Source of the DNA: JABCYV01 sp035512155
GTDB lineage: Bacteria; Acidobacteriota; Terriglobia; Terriglobales; Acidobacteriaceae
Assembly: GCA_035512155.1 (NCBI GenBank)
Contig: DATKEN010000092.1
Coordinates: 1-64,000 of the forward strand
Direction of reading: 5' to 3'
DNA length: 64,000 nucleotides
Below are positions 52,238-60,356 of the stretch, in pieces. The position numbers and the translations under genes were made by a program. How positions within the stretch are numbered: position 1 is the first letter of the stretch; each line of letters starts with the position of its first letter. The notes under the pieces were generated by a model. The model saw only the letters and a program-made list of their open reading frames with translations. It was not told the DNA's origin and did not search any database.

Positions 52238-52933
52238 ATGCCTCAACATATCGGAATCGTGGCTTGCAGCGCGGAGGGAGCCGCGCTTTGCTATCGCACA
52301 ATTTGCCTGGAAGGTACGGAACTGCTTGGGCGGCACGATCATCCCGAGGTCTCGATGCACACCCACCCGCTGGCCCGGTACATGGCGTGCGTTTACGCGG
52401 ATGATTGGGCGGGCGTCGCCGAACTGATGCTGTCATCGGCGGAGAAGCTGGCAAAAGCGGGCGCGGATTTCCTGATCTGTCCGGACAATACTATCCACCA
52501 GTCCTTCGATCTGGTGGCGCACCGCTCCCCGCGCCCCTGGCTGCACATTGCGGAAGAGGTGGCAAGAGAAGCCCAGCATTGCCATTACAGGCGCCTAGGC
52601 GTGTTAGGTACACAGTATCTCATGGAGGGTCCGGTGTATCCTCCGAAGCTAAAAGCCGCCGGACTCGAACATCGAATTCCTGGCCTGAAAGAGCGGGAGA
52701 AGATTAACCAGATCATATTCGATGAACTGGTGAATGCACAGTTCATGCCCCGTTCCCAGGCTTACTTCACCGAAGCAATTCGAGCCCTAGCGGACGAGGG
52801 ATGCGATGCTGTCGTACTGGGTTGCACCGAGATCCCGCTGCTAGTCTCAGCGGACTCGTCGCCGCTGCCCACACTGGATTCGACGCGCTTGCTGGCCCGG
52901 GCGGCGCTACGAAAAGCGGTAGGAAGCGAATAG
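52238..52933 (+). CDS. Aspartate/glutamate racemase-like protein
   Basis: A 231-residue protein of the Asp/Glu/hydantoin racemase superfamily. The second catalytic Cys is present in VVLGCTEIPLL (Cys196). The first motif reads CPDNTIH: the residue that should be the catalytic Cys (CNTxH) is Asp83. The E. coli relative YgeA uses Thr there. The enzyme may therefore act with one cysteine only or on a different substrate. It is 11 bases behind the amidohydrolase gene, which suggests joint use, e.g. in amino-acid or peptide isomer handling. Confidence 0.82.
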   Translation: MPQHIGIVACSAEGAALCYRTICLEGTELLGRHDHPEVSMHTHPLARYMACVYADDWAGVAELMLSSAEKLAKAGADFLICPDNTIHQSFDLVAHRSPRPWLHIAEEVAREAQHCHYRRLGVLGTQYLMEGPVYPPKLKAAGLEHRIPGLKEREKINQIIFDELVNAQFMPRSQAYFTEAIRALADEGCDAVVLGCTEIPLLVSADSSPLPTLDSTRLLARAALRKAVGSE

Positions 52934-53104
52934 TCCGCTGTAAAGGCAGATACGTTTGGGGCGACTTCGCTCGGGATGGCCGTTTCAGGCGTGCGCCGCG
53001 ATAACGCTTTCCTTCCCCGTTCAACCTCAAAATGTCGCCGAACGCTGTGCAAACCGATGCCCTCGGCGGGTTAGCTATGCTCTAATATCAGAAACATTCA
53101 TCCA

Positions 53105-54130
53105 ATGGCTTCTAACTCTATAAATCTGCGCCGCTATTTTAGAGCGCTCACTCGGAATCTCCGGGGCGCGCGAATGGTGGCTCGTGCGCTCATGTCCACC
53201 AAGCATCCAGTACTCGCCCACCTGATTCCCATCCGCCGTTGCAATCTGGCTTGCGAGTACTGCAACGAGTACGACGATTTTTCTCAGCCAGTAACGACCG
53301 AAATCATGTTCCAGAGGGTGGACAAGCTCGCCGAGCTCGGCACTTCTGTCATCACCATCAGTGGCGGTGAACCGCTACTGCATCCTGAACTGGATGAGAT
53401 CATCCGCCGCATTCGCAAGCGCGGCATGATCGCCGGCCTTATCACAAATGGCTATCTGCTGGTTGCCGACCGCATTGAGCGGCTGAACAAAGCCGGTCTC
53501 GAATGGCTGCAGATTTCCATTGATAACGTTACGCCAGACGACGTTTCCAAAAAAAGCTTGAAAGTTTTGGACAAGAAGCTAGAGCTTCTCGCGCGGCACG
53601 CTGATTTCCATGTGAATATTAATTCCGTGGTGGGCGGGGGGGTGCGCAATCCACAGGATGCGCTGACCATTGGCAAACGAGCGCTTGAGTTGGGTTTCAG
53701 TTCAACTATTGGGATCATCCACGATGGCAGCGGACAACTGCAGCCTTTGGGCGATGAAGAGCGCCGCATCTACCATGAGATGAAAGCGTTGGAGAAGCGC
53801 ACCTTCACCCGGGTGAACGCCTTCCAGGATAACATCGCTCAGGGCCGCCCCAACCAGTGGCGCTGCCGTGCCGGCTCGCGGTATCTCTACATTTGCGAGG
53901 ACGGGCTGGTGCATTACTGCTCGCAGCAGCGCGGTTATCCAGGAATTCCGCTGGAGAAGTACACCGTGGCGGACATCCGTCGCGAATACCTATCCGAAAA
54001 ATCCTGCGCTCCTCACTGCACAGTCTCCTGCGTCCACCAGGTGTCAATCTTTGATTCGTGGCGGGCTCCGCAACGTCCGGCGCCTGCCGCCGTAGCTTCT
54101 GGAGCGAACAGTCTGGTGCAGATCGACTGA
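53105..54130 (+). CDS. Radical SAM protein with SPASM-like C-terminus
   Basis: A 341-residue radical SAM enzyme. The cluster motif is RRCNLACEYCNEY (CxxxCxxC), then ITISGGEPLLHPELDEI and LQISIDNVTPDD. A C-terminal set of cysteines (WRCRAGSRYLYIC, HYCSQQRG, CAPHCTVSCVH) may bind a second Fe-S cluster. This shape fits SPASM or HpnH-like members. No partner peptide or hopanoid gene is nearby, so the reaction is unknown. Confidence 0.85.
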   Translation: MASNSINLRRYFRALTRNLRGARMVARALMSTKHPVLAHLIPIRRCNLACEYCNEYDDFSQPVTTEIMFQRVDKLAELGTSVITISGGEPLLHPELDEIIRRIRKRGMIAGLITNGYLLVADRIERLNKAGLEWLQISIDNVTPDDVSKKSLKVLDKKLELLARHADFHVNINSVVGGGVRNPQDALTIGKRALELGFSSTIGIIHDGSGQLQPLGDEERRIYHEMKALEKRTFTRVNAFQDNIAQGRPNQWRCRAGSRYLYICEDGLVHYCSQQRGYPGIPLEKYTVADIRREYLSEKSCAPHCTVSCVHQVSIFDSWRAPQRPAPAAVASGANSLVQID

Positions 54131-54140
54131 TCCTGGGTAG

Positions 54141-54163
54141 TGAAGGGTCGCCTCGCCCCTTCA
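54141..54163. terminator. Hairpin between convergent genes
   Basis: TGAAGGG (54141-54147) pairs with CCCTTCA (54157-54163) across nine bases. It lies between the radical SAM gene and the convergent peptidase gene and has no T run. Confidence 0.35.
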
Positions 54164-54191
54164 ACTGTAGCGAAGCTCTGGAGTTTATCTT

Positions 54192-55634
54192 CTAATCGCC
54201 ATATTTGCTCACCAGGTATTTCCCCACTTCGCTTTCGAGTTGTCCGTATCCCGAATGGATGGTAGCGTGGAGCGCGGCCTCGCTCGAACTGCCCTGGCCA
54301 AGTCTTTCCAGGATGCGCTGCAAGTCGCTCATGCCGTAGGTGTCCCGGATGTATTCGACAGCGGCAAGGGATTCGTCGTAGGCCAGCAGCGCCTCGGCTC
54401 CTGAAAAACGCATGAATCCGCCCTCCAGCGCGTTGAAGGGAATTTCGTGCTGGCTCTGAAAGAGTTGTGCCAGCCGGCGACCACGAGAAGACACCGATTT
54501 CGGTTCCACGACCTGGGCCAGGCCTTCGTTCAGCCATTGCGGACAACGTCCTCCAGAAAGCTGATTGATAAAGGAGTGCGCCAACTCGTGCTTCAGTACG
54601 CGCGCCAGCTCCGGGGTAACTGAACTAAGGCCCTCTACTGGGATGCGCAGTTTGCCGTCGTTAACCGCGCCGACCCATGACGGCGATTGGGTAACATCAA
54701 AAAAGGCCTGACCGGTGTAGAGCACAACTGCGATGCTGCTGCGCGGAGCGATGCCCAACTCACGTACCAGGTCATCGTATTCCGACTCCAGTGTAGCGAC
54801 CAACTCGCTGCGCAGAGATTCCGGAGTTTGTTTACCCTCGTACCGCAGAGTGAAGTGACTGCTTTCGCGTTGTGAGTAGTCGTTTTCTGCGCTGGCCTCC
54901 CGCTCCGCTTTGGCCAGAAGTTGCTGCACGGTGCCGCTCGGACGGAGCTGCAGGGAACGCTTCCAGCTTTGAATAGCATCGCGATTGTGATCGGCGGCGA
55001 ACTGCGCATACCCGAGGACGTCCAGGGCATCAGGCGAATTGGGCGCGATGCGGACCGCCCGCTCAGCATAGGGCAATGCTTCGCCAGCGTTGCCTGTCCG
55101 CACCAGCAATGCTGCGTAGTAGTTCAGGATCGTTGGGTTCTGAGAATCGAATCGCAGGCCAGTTTCGAAGTAAGAACGCGCTTTGCTGAAATTTCCATGC
55201 TCGAACTCGTGTTTCCCGGCGATGAAGTATCCAGCTGCCGTCTTTCTGGTATCGCCTTCCTGGTCCAGGGTCGTCAGCGCGTCTGCATCCACGCGGCCCT
55301 CGTGGACAATCTTCTCCGTGAGCGCCGACTCGTTCGCGAGGTGTTCGACAGGCGCAAAGGCCGGCACATCATGGGGATCCTTGTTATTGCTTTTTCCTGA
55401 AGCAGTACGCTCAGGAGGAATACCCCCGGCTTCAACGCGCTCTACGACTGACCTGGGAATAGCGTAAGAGTCGTCGCCGATATCGTATTCAAGATGAGCC
55501 CCGTTCTCATGAACGCGATCCGCCCATATGGTGCGGCCGTTCTTGAGGTGGATGACATCCGCTGGCGCGCAGACTGTGGCCAGCAATAGCCAGAAGAGTC
55601 CCGACAATAAGAAGGAGATGACAGGTGAGCGCAC
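54192..55634 (-). CDS. TPR protein with gluzincin peptidase (peptidase MA-like) domain
   Basis: A protein of about 480 residues starting with a signal peptide (ISFLLSGLFWLLLATVCAPADV). Then comes a short beta segment (DVIHLKNGRTIWADRV), two or three TPR units (FSKARSYFETGLRFDSQNPTILNYYAALL) and a metallopeptidase-like domain with VLKHELAHSFINQ and WLNEGLAQVVE (HExxH plus third Glu). It should be exported and may cleave peptides, though the family is poorly characterised. Start GTG 55634 is chosen because the upstream 73 residues of the open frame look uncoded and TGC-TAGAAT lies eight bases before it. Confidence 0.8.
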   Translation of the reverse strand: MRSPVISFLLSGLFWLLLATVCAPADVIHLKNGRTIWADRVHENGAHLEYDIGDDSYAIPRSVVERVEAGGIPPERTASGKSNNKDPHDVPAFAPVEHLANESALTEKIVHEGRVDADALTTLDQEGDTRKTAAGYFIAGKHEFEHGNFSKARSYFETGLRFDSQNPTILNYYAALLVRTGNAGEALPYAERAVRIAPNSPDALDVLGYAQFAADHNRDAIQSWKRSLQLRPSGTVQQLLAKAEREASAENDYSQRESSHFTLRYEGKQTPESLRSELVATLESEYDDLVRELGIAPRSSIAVVLYTGQAFFDVTQSPSWVGAVNDGKLRIPVEGLSSVTPELARVLKHELAHSFINQLSGGRCPQWLNEGLAQVVEPKSVSSRGRRLAQLFQSQHEIPFNALEGGFMRFSGAEALLAYDESLAAVEYIRDTYGMSDLQRILERLGQGSSSEAALHATIHSGYGQLESEVGKYLVSKYGD

Positions 55635-55642
55635 TAGGGCGC

Positions 55643-55651
55643 ATTCTAGCA
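55643..55651 (-). promoter_or_regulatory. Extended -10 box of the gluzincin gene, leaderless arrangement
   Basis: On the minus strand TGC-TAGAAT ends eight bases before GTG 55634, only about 25 bases from the divergent M1 peptidase start. The two promoters must overlap. Confidence 0.45.
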
Positions 55652-55673
55652 ACAGAGAGGAACCGCGGCGTAG

Positions 55674-58310
55674 GTGACAAAGGTAACGAGGAATATTCGC
55701 GGAGCAACACTGTCGATGGCGTATTTGTCGCTGGCGGCAGTGACGCTGAGCTGGACGCAAGAAGCCGTCCGGCCATCCGGAGTGCCCGGTCAAAGCGCAT
55801 TCCAGAGAGCGACAGCGTTGCCAGATCATCCGGCTGAAACTCTTTACCGGCAATTGTGCAGCGTTGGTCTGGACAAGTCACGGGTTTATCAGGTCCGCGA
55901 GACATCATTTGATCGCGCCGCCTTCCACATCACCCTGGAGGATGGAACTATTGCGTTCACCGAAGACGTGGCGGGCCGCGTGACCGGCGCGTTTTTTCAA
56001 GGAGAAGGCGAGATTCTGCTGATTCCTCCCAACCGAGTCGAACGCGCGTCTATGGCTCTGTTTACGGGCGCGGCCATTTTGGAAGAACGATTTGGTACCG
56101 CTTACTTTCGCTTTAATGATGATACTTTCGCTGAACTGCAACCTTCACTGCGGCCCGCAGAAAATGGCGCGGAATTCGTTTCCCGATGGAATGAAACTGC
56201 CCACAACCTGGCGGAAAGTGACGGACTGCGATTGCTGATGAGCTTCAGTCGGCTTCTCCCTGTCGCGGGGCAAGGACCCAAGCCGCCATCAGCGGCAAGC
56301 GACGAACAAAAAGACGACCGCATGCTTCACGCGCGCGTGCAGGGAGTGAAGTTGGGCAACTTCGATCTTTACTTCGATTCTGCGGCACCGGAGCAGATGT
56401 GGGCCGGACAATTTAAAACGGTGAAAAGCGACAGCTATTACGACGTGTGGACTTTGTTTTCGCCGTCTTCATCTGCGACACACCAGGACAATTTGAATAG
56501 TGTCGTTGGGGAAGAAGGTAAACCAGACAAGATCAATATTTCGGATTACAAGATCAAGACCGAAGTGAAACCGCCAACCGAACTTAGTGTCGACGCAACC
56601 CTGGAAATGGAAGTGCGCCAGGGAGGGCAGCGTGCGGTTTTGTTTGAGTTGTCGAGGTTCCTCCAGATTAAAGCAGTGGAGACCAACGGGCATGCTTTGG
56701 AGTTCATCCACAACCAGGCGCTGGAGGGCACGCAGCTGGAGCGCCGTGGCAACGATCTGGTTGCTGTGATATTTCCCAGACCACTGGAAACCGGACAGAA
56801 GATTCTTTTGCGCTTCCGCTACGCTGGGGATGTCCTTTCCGAGGCAGGAGGAGGATTGCTCTATGTGGGGGCCCGCGGAACCTGGTATCCGAATCGTGGA
56901 CTGGCGATGTCGAACTTCGATCTCCAGTTTCGCTATCCACCAGGCTGGACGTTAGTTGCGACAGGAAAGCGGCAAGATACGCATCTGCCGGTCGCCAGTG
57001 ATAATGGGGGTGCAGCCGCGGAATCGCCATCCAGAGAGCAAGAAACTCGCTGGGTCTCCGATGGTCCTATCCCGCTGGCGGGGTTCAACCTGGGCAAGTA
57101 TTCTCGCGCGGCCGCATACGCAGGCGGTGTATTGGTAGAGACTTATGCCGCTTTGCGGATGGAGCGCGAATTTCCGAAAAGCGTAGAGGAGGAAGTTGAG
57201 CCGGAACCAATGATACCGGGCTTACGCCGACGGCGGCGAACCGTGGTGGCAGCGGGACCTGAACCTTCTCCGGCCCGAAACGCCCAAGCTGTGGCGGAAA
57301 CTTCGGCACGCGCCGTCGAGTTCTTCGCCCAGCGTTTCGGCCCATATCCATACAGTCAATTGGCCCTGACGCAAATGCCGGGCGCCCTAAGCCAGGGCTG
57401 GCCGGGGTTAATCTTCCTTTCCAGTTTCTCGTTTCTCACCCCGGCTCAAAAATCCGACCTCCACATGAGTCCAGTGCAAAGAACTCTGAGCAATGCGGTA
57501 ATCGCCCACGAGACTGCCCACCAGTGGTGGGGTGACACAGTGGTGTGGAGCGGCTACAGCGATCAATGGATGATGGAAGCTTTGGCCAACTATAGTTCGA
57601 TGATGCTGCTAGAGTCGCGAGATCCCGCTCAGTTCCGCGCAGCCATGGAAAGATACCGGGATGAGCTGTTGCAGAAAAATCTAGATGGCGTCCCGTTGAT
57701 GGAGGCCGGTCCAGTGACCTTCGGGGCGCGGCTTTCCTGCTCGCATTTCCCGAATGGTTATGATGCCATCAGTTACGGTCGCGGGACTTGGCTTTTCCAC
57801 ATGTTGCGCCACATGATGCGTGATGCTGAGCGAAAAAGCGCAGTGCACGCCGCCGGCGTCGCGGGATCAGATGCGGCGGATGAGCCTTTCGTGCGCGCAC
57901 TGCGAAAGGTCAGGGAACGTTATCAGCGGAAATCGATCAGCACCCGCGAACTACTCCAGGTATTTGAAGAGGAGTTGCCACCCTCCCTCTGGTATGAGGG
58001 ACGAAAATCGCTGGATTGGTTTTACCGTGGATGGGTGAATGGTACGGCGGTTCCGCGGCTCGAATTGGAAGGAGCCAGGTACAGCGATAAGGGTGACTCG
58101 ACCCTAGTCAGTGGCACAATTTTGCAGAAGTTCGCTTCCGACGACTTGGTGACGTCGGTTCCGGTCTATGCGGTAGTCTCTAGGAAGACGGTATTGCTGG
58201 GACGCGTGTTCGCAGACGGAGCCGAGACGCAGTTCCACCTCGCTGCCCCCGCAGGCACCCGAAAGGTCGTACTCGATCCTAATCAGACCCTGTTGGTGCG
58301 AGTTCGATAG
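55674..58310 (+). CDS. M1-family metallopeptidase (aminopeptidase-like)
   Basis: An 878-residue protein with an N-terminal export signal. A long beta-sandwich domain ends with LQFRYPPGWTLVATGK, then the M1 catalytic block: VIAHETAHQWWGDTVVWSGYSDQWMMEALANYSSMML (HExxH near residue 612 and the third ligand Glu). GxMEN-like QMPGALSQGWPGLIFLS replaces the usual GAMEN, so classical aminopeptidase activity is less certain. The start is GTG 55674 with a charged N-terminus. It diverges from the gluzincin peptidase gene, which suggests related roles in extracytoplasmic peptide use. Confidence 0.88.
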   Translation: MTKVTRNIRGATLSMAYLSLAAVTLSWTQEAVRPSGVPGQSAFQRATALPDHPAETLYRQLCSVGLDKSRVYQVRETSFDRAAFHITLEDGTIAFTEDVAGRVTGAFFQGEGEILLIPPNRVERASMALFTGAAILEERFGTAYFRFNDDTFAELQPSLRPAENGAEFVSRWNETAHNLAESDGLRLLMSFSRLLPVAGQGPKPPSAASDEQKDDRMLHARVQGVKLGNFDLYFDSAAPEQMWAGQFKTVKSDSYYDVWTLFSPSSSATHQDNLNSVVGEEGKPDKINISDYKIKTEVKPPTELSVDATLEMEVRQGGQRAVLFELSRFLQIKAVETNGHALEFIHNQALEGTQLERRGNDLVAVIFPRPLETGQKILLRFRYAGDVLSEAGGGLLYVGARGTWYPNRGLAMSNFDLQFRYPPGWTLVATGKRQDTHLPVASDNGGAAAESPSREQETRWVSDGPIPLAGFNLGKYSRAAAYAGGVLVETYAALRMEREFPKSVEEEVEPEPMIPGLRRRRRTVVAAGPEPSPARNAQAVAETSARAVEFFAQRFGPYPYSQLALTQMPGALSQGWPGLIFLSSFSFLTPAQKSDLHMSPVQRTLSNAVIAHETAHQWWGDTVVWSGYSDQWMMEALANYSSMMLLESRDPAQFRAAMERYRDELLQKNLDGVPLMEAGPVTFGARLSCSHFPNGYDAISYGRGTWLFHMLRHMMRDAERKSAVHAAGVAGSDAADEPFVRALRKVRERYQRKSISTRELLQVFEEELPPSLWYEGRKSLDWFYRGWVNGTAVPRLELEGARYSDKGDSTLVSGTILQKFASDDLVTSVPVYAVVSRKTVLLGRVFADGAETQFHLAAPAGTRKVVLDPNQTLLVRVR

Positions 58311-58530
58311 CGGCCTGGCTTAGCGCCACTTCAGGCTGGATTTCCCGAAACTTCACAACGTCCTTCCCGAAACGATATCTATCTCTCTCCTTTGCCATTC
58401 CCCAACAGTGATCTGCGTTGGCGCTCTGCGTTCTAACCCCTTGCTCATGCACCCCGTGAGCCACACTTATTAAGCCAGGCGTCGGATGGAAGCGGGAGTG
58501 CAAAGAATCGCGCAAAGCTGGAGGTGAATC

Positions 58531-58985
58531 GTGCAATGGATAGAACGTAAGCCAGAGATGAATCAGACAGCGCCTGCCATTGGGAAGGGTGCGGAAAGGG
58601 CATGGGTCCGGGAAACCGTTCTTCTGGTTGAGGATGAGAATTTTGTCCGCGACGTAACTGGCGAAATTCTGCATTCCGCAGGTTATCGCGTCCTGAAAGC
58701 TCGAAACGCAGACGACGCCATGCGCACATTTCGCCAGTACCGCGACGAAGTGCAGCTTTTGCTCACTGATGTTGTCATGCCCGGCCAAAACGGCTTCAAC
58801 CTCGCCCACGATCTCAAAGCCATGACCTCGGGCTGAGAACAATCTTTATCTCCGGCTATCCTGAAAACTCGGTCACCCGCAAAGGGCTCAAACAAACAGG
58901 GGTCTTCTACCTACCCAAACCATTCTCGGCGGAATCTCTGCTACGTCAGGTGAAGCAAGCTCTGGCGAAGACCCACCAGATTTAG
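58531..58985 (+). pseudogene. Single-domain response regulator, frameshifted
   Basis: The first frame starts at GTG 58531 with GGAGGTG upstream and encodes the receiver core (ETVLLVEDENFVRDVTGEIL, then LLLTDVVMPGQNGFNLAHDLKAM), stopping at 58834-58836. The next frame continues exactly where the family should: LRTIFISGYPENSV, then FYLPKPFSAESLLRQVKQAL, to TAG 58983-58985. So one base is missing near 58831. The shifted half holds the conserved Lys. Either an assembly error or a recent pseudogene; intact, it would be about 151 residues and resemble the receiver domain of the hybrid kinase at 6894-9161. Confidence 0.75.
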
Positions 58986-59007
58986 CTAACACTTAAGTCG
59001 CGGGTTC

Positions 59008-59016
59008 TGCTACACT
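59008..59016 (+). promoter_or_regulatory. Extended -10 promoter of the cold-shock gene
   Basis: TGC-TACACT predicts a start near 59023 and a leader of about 112 bases before the cold-shock gene. Long leaders are typical of cspA-type mRNAs that refold at low temperature. Confidence 0.4.
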
Positions 59017-59134
59017 ATAGGTGCGTTTGATCAGAATCGGTTGTGAGCAGCTTCTTGCAAACCAGCTAGTCCTGCCCTTAGTACCTCCGACTGTTTTCAG
59101 CGTAAATAAATCGAAAAGGATACAAAGCAACAAA

Positions 59135-59338
59135 ATGGCAGAACAAGGAACAGTAAAGTGGTTTAACGACGCCAAGGGCTACGGCTTTATCAGCCGGCAG
59201 AGTGGCGAAGATGTTTTTGTGCACTTCTCGGCTATCCAGGCAGGCGGTTTCCGCAGCTTGCAGGAGGGGCAGAGTGTGGAGTTCGATGTCACCAAAGGGC
59301 CGAAGGGCTGGCAGGCTGAGAACGTTCGTCCGCTGTAA
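59135..59338 (+). CDS. Cold-shock protein, CspA family
   Basis: A 67-residue OB-fold RNA chaperone. Both RNP motifs are intact: GTVKWFNDAKGYGFISR and DVFVHFSAIQ. It ends WQAENVRPL, as usual. AAGGA lies 14 bases upstream, so the ribosome binding site is rather distant. A hairpin follows the stop (59362-59396). Confidence 0.95.
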   Translation: MAEQGTVKWFNDAKGYGFISRQSGEDVFVHFSAIQAGGFRSLQEGQSVEFDVTKGPKGWQAENVRPL

Positions 59339-59361
59339 AGCGGCAGCATCTCAATAGGAAC

Positions 59362-59396
59362 GCGTGTCCGCAGCGACAACCAACGCGCGGACACGC
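59362..59396 (+). terminator. Hairpin downstream of the cold-shock gene
   Basis: GCGTGTCCGC (59362-59371) and GCGGACACGC (59387-59396) are perfect inverted arms with a 15-base loop. No T run follows, but position and strength fit a transcript end for csp. Confidence 0.5.
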
Positions 59397-59522
59397 CGCC
59401 CGAACTATCAACGTATCCCCCGATACCACACTCTGAGCGGGGTGCATCTGAAGCAGGACGAGTCCAAACTTTCTTTCGCAATCATCCGCCACAATATCCG
59501 AACTTATGAGTCCGGAGGGGTC

Positions 59523-59756
59523 ATGGCCGTTGTCAAAGGTAGAGAGACCGCCAAGACCCGCGTGCTGCAATTCGAGAGCGGTCAGAGTTCCGAGGATCGC
59601 CACGCAGGTTGGCGCTATTTTCTGGAGCCAACTGATCTAAGGCCAGGTATGGATCCGCAAGAAGCAACCAATCTCCGCCAGGCGCGGCTTGAGGTTCGCG
59701 AATCCCAGGCTCAGCCGGATCAGATCCCCAATCCCCATCCTTCTCGTCACAGCTAA
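59523..59756 (+). CDS. Small hypothetical protein
   Basis: A 77-residue protein starting MAVVKGRETAKTRVLQFE with a GGAGGGG ribosome binding site just upstream. The frame is open back to 59364, but that part crosses the csp hairpin. Content is charged (ETAKTRV, QARLEVRESQAQ) with a proline-rich end; no domain recognised. Confidence 0.5.
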   Translation: MAVVKGRETAKTRVLQFESGQSSEDRHAGWRYFLEPTDLRPGMDPQEATNLRQARLEVRESQAQPDQIPNPHPSRHS

Positions 59757-59770
59757 ACTCGCATCTATTC

Positions 59771-60115
59771 CTACCGACTCTTGGTCTGCTTCATGATGGT
59801 TGCGAAGTTGCGCCCCCCAAAGCTGAACCCTTGGGAGATCACGCCCGTCACAGCCACTTTTGCGCCATTACCGGGGACGCCATAACTCTGGCTGAAAACC
59901 CAAATTGTCCCAGAGCCGTCATCGACCTGAAAAACGCCCGAGCCCATGGCGCCAAAAGAATTCGTCACCTGGCCGGCTACGGTGACCTCCCGATTGGCAA
60001 AGCGCCCCGGATCGAGATTTATTTTCGCGATGCTCGTCCGGGTTGGACAAGCCGCTAGAATCAGACTGCAGACCGCAATTGCCACGACGCTAGAAATCCT
60101 GTTCGTCCATTTCAC
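59771..60115 (-). CDS. OB-fold lipoprotein
   Basis: A 114-residue lipoprotein (signal ends LILAAC). The rest is an OB-like beta barrel as in tRNA_anti/BOF-type proteins: LDPGRFANREVTVAGQVTNSFG, FQVDDGSGTIWVFSQ, GAKVAVTGVISQGF. Its role at the membrane is unknown. Minus strand, convergent with the 77-residue gene. Confidence 0.78.
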   Translation of the reverse strand: MKWTNRISSVVAIAVCSLILAACPTRTSIAKINLDPGRFANREVTVAGQVTNSFGAMGSGVFQVDDGSGTIWVFSQSYGVPGNGAKVAVTGVISQGFSFGGRNFATIMKQTKSR

Positions 60116-60301
60116 GACATAATCCTCCCAGGATCGTAAGGGGTAAAATCAAGCAAAGATTCTAGGGGTGAAACATGAACCCGGCGGATAACGTAGTCCC
60201 TTACTCATGAAAGCTGGAAATTCACCCGAAATCGACAATAACACCAATCCTTCAGGTTGGATGCAGCCCTGAACTGTGCCGGTGGCCCCGCTTTGCGGGA
60301 G

Positions 60302-60307
60302 TATAAT
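60302..60307 (+). promoter_or_regulatory. -10 box upstream of the phosphodiesterase-like gene
   Basis: A perfect TATAAT about 50 bases before the ATG at 60357. A short CCCGC-ttt-GCGGG stem (60287-60299) overlaps its spacer region. No good -35 box was found. Confidence 0.4.
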
Positions 60308-60356
60308 TGCACAACCTTTAGAAACGCTGACTTTTCGCAATTGACGAGGTTTCCCC

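Noticed and set aside
54192..55853. 553-residue minus-strand frame
   Set aside because: The first 73 codons overlap the divergent M1 peptidase and read as nonsense; the signal peptide begins at GTG 55634.
59364..59522. Longer N-terminus for the 77-residue protein
   Set aside because: It crosses the csp hairpin and shows no ribosome binding site, whereas ATG 59523 has GGAGGGG upstream.
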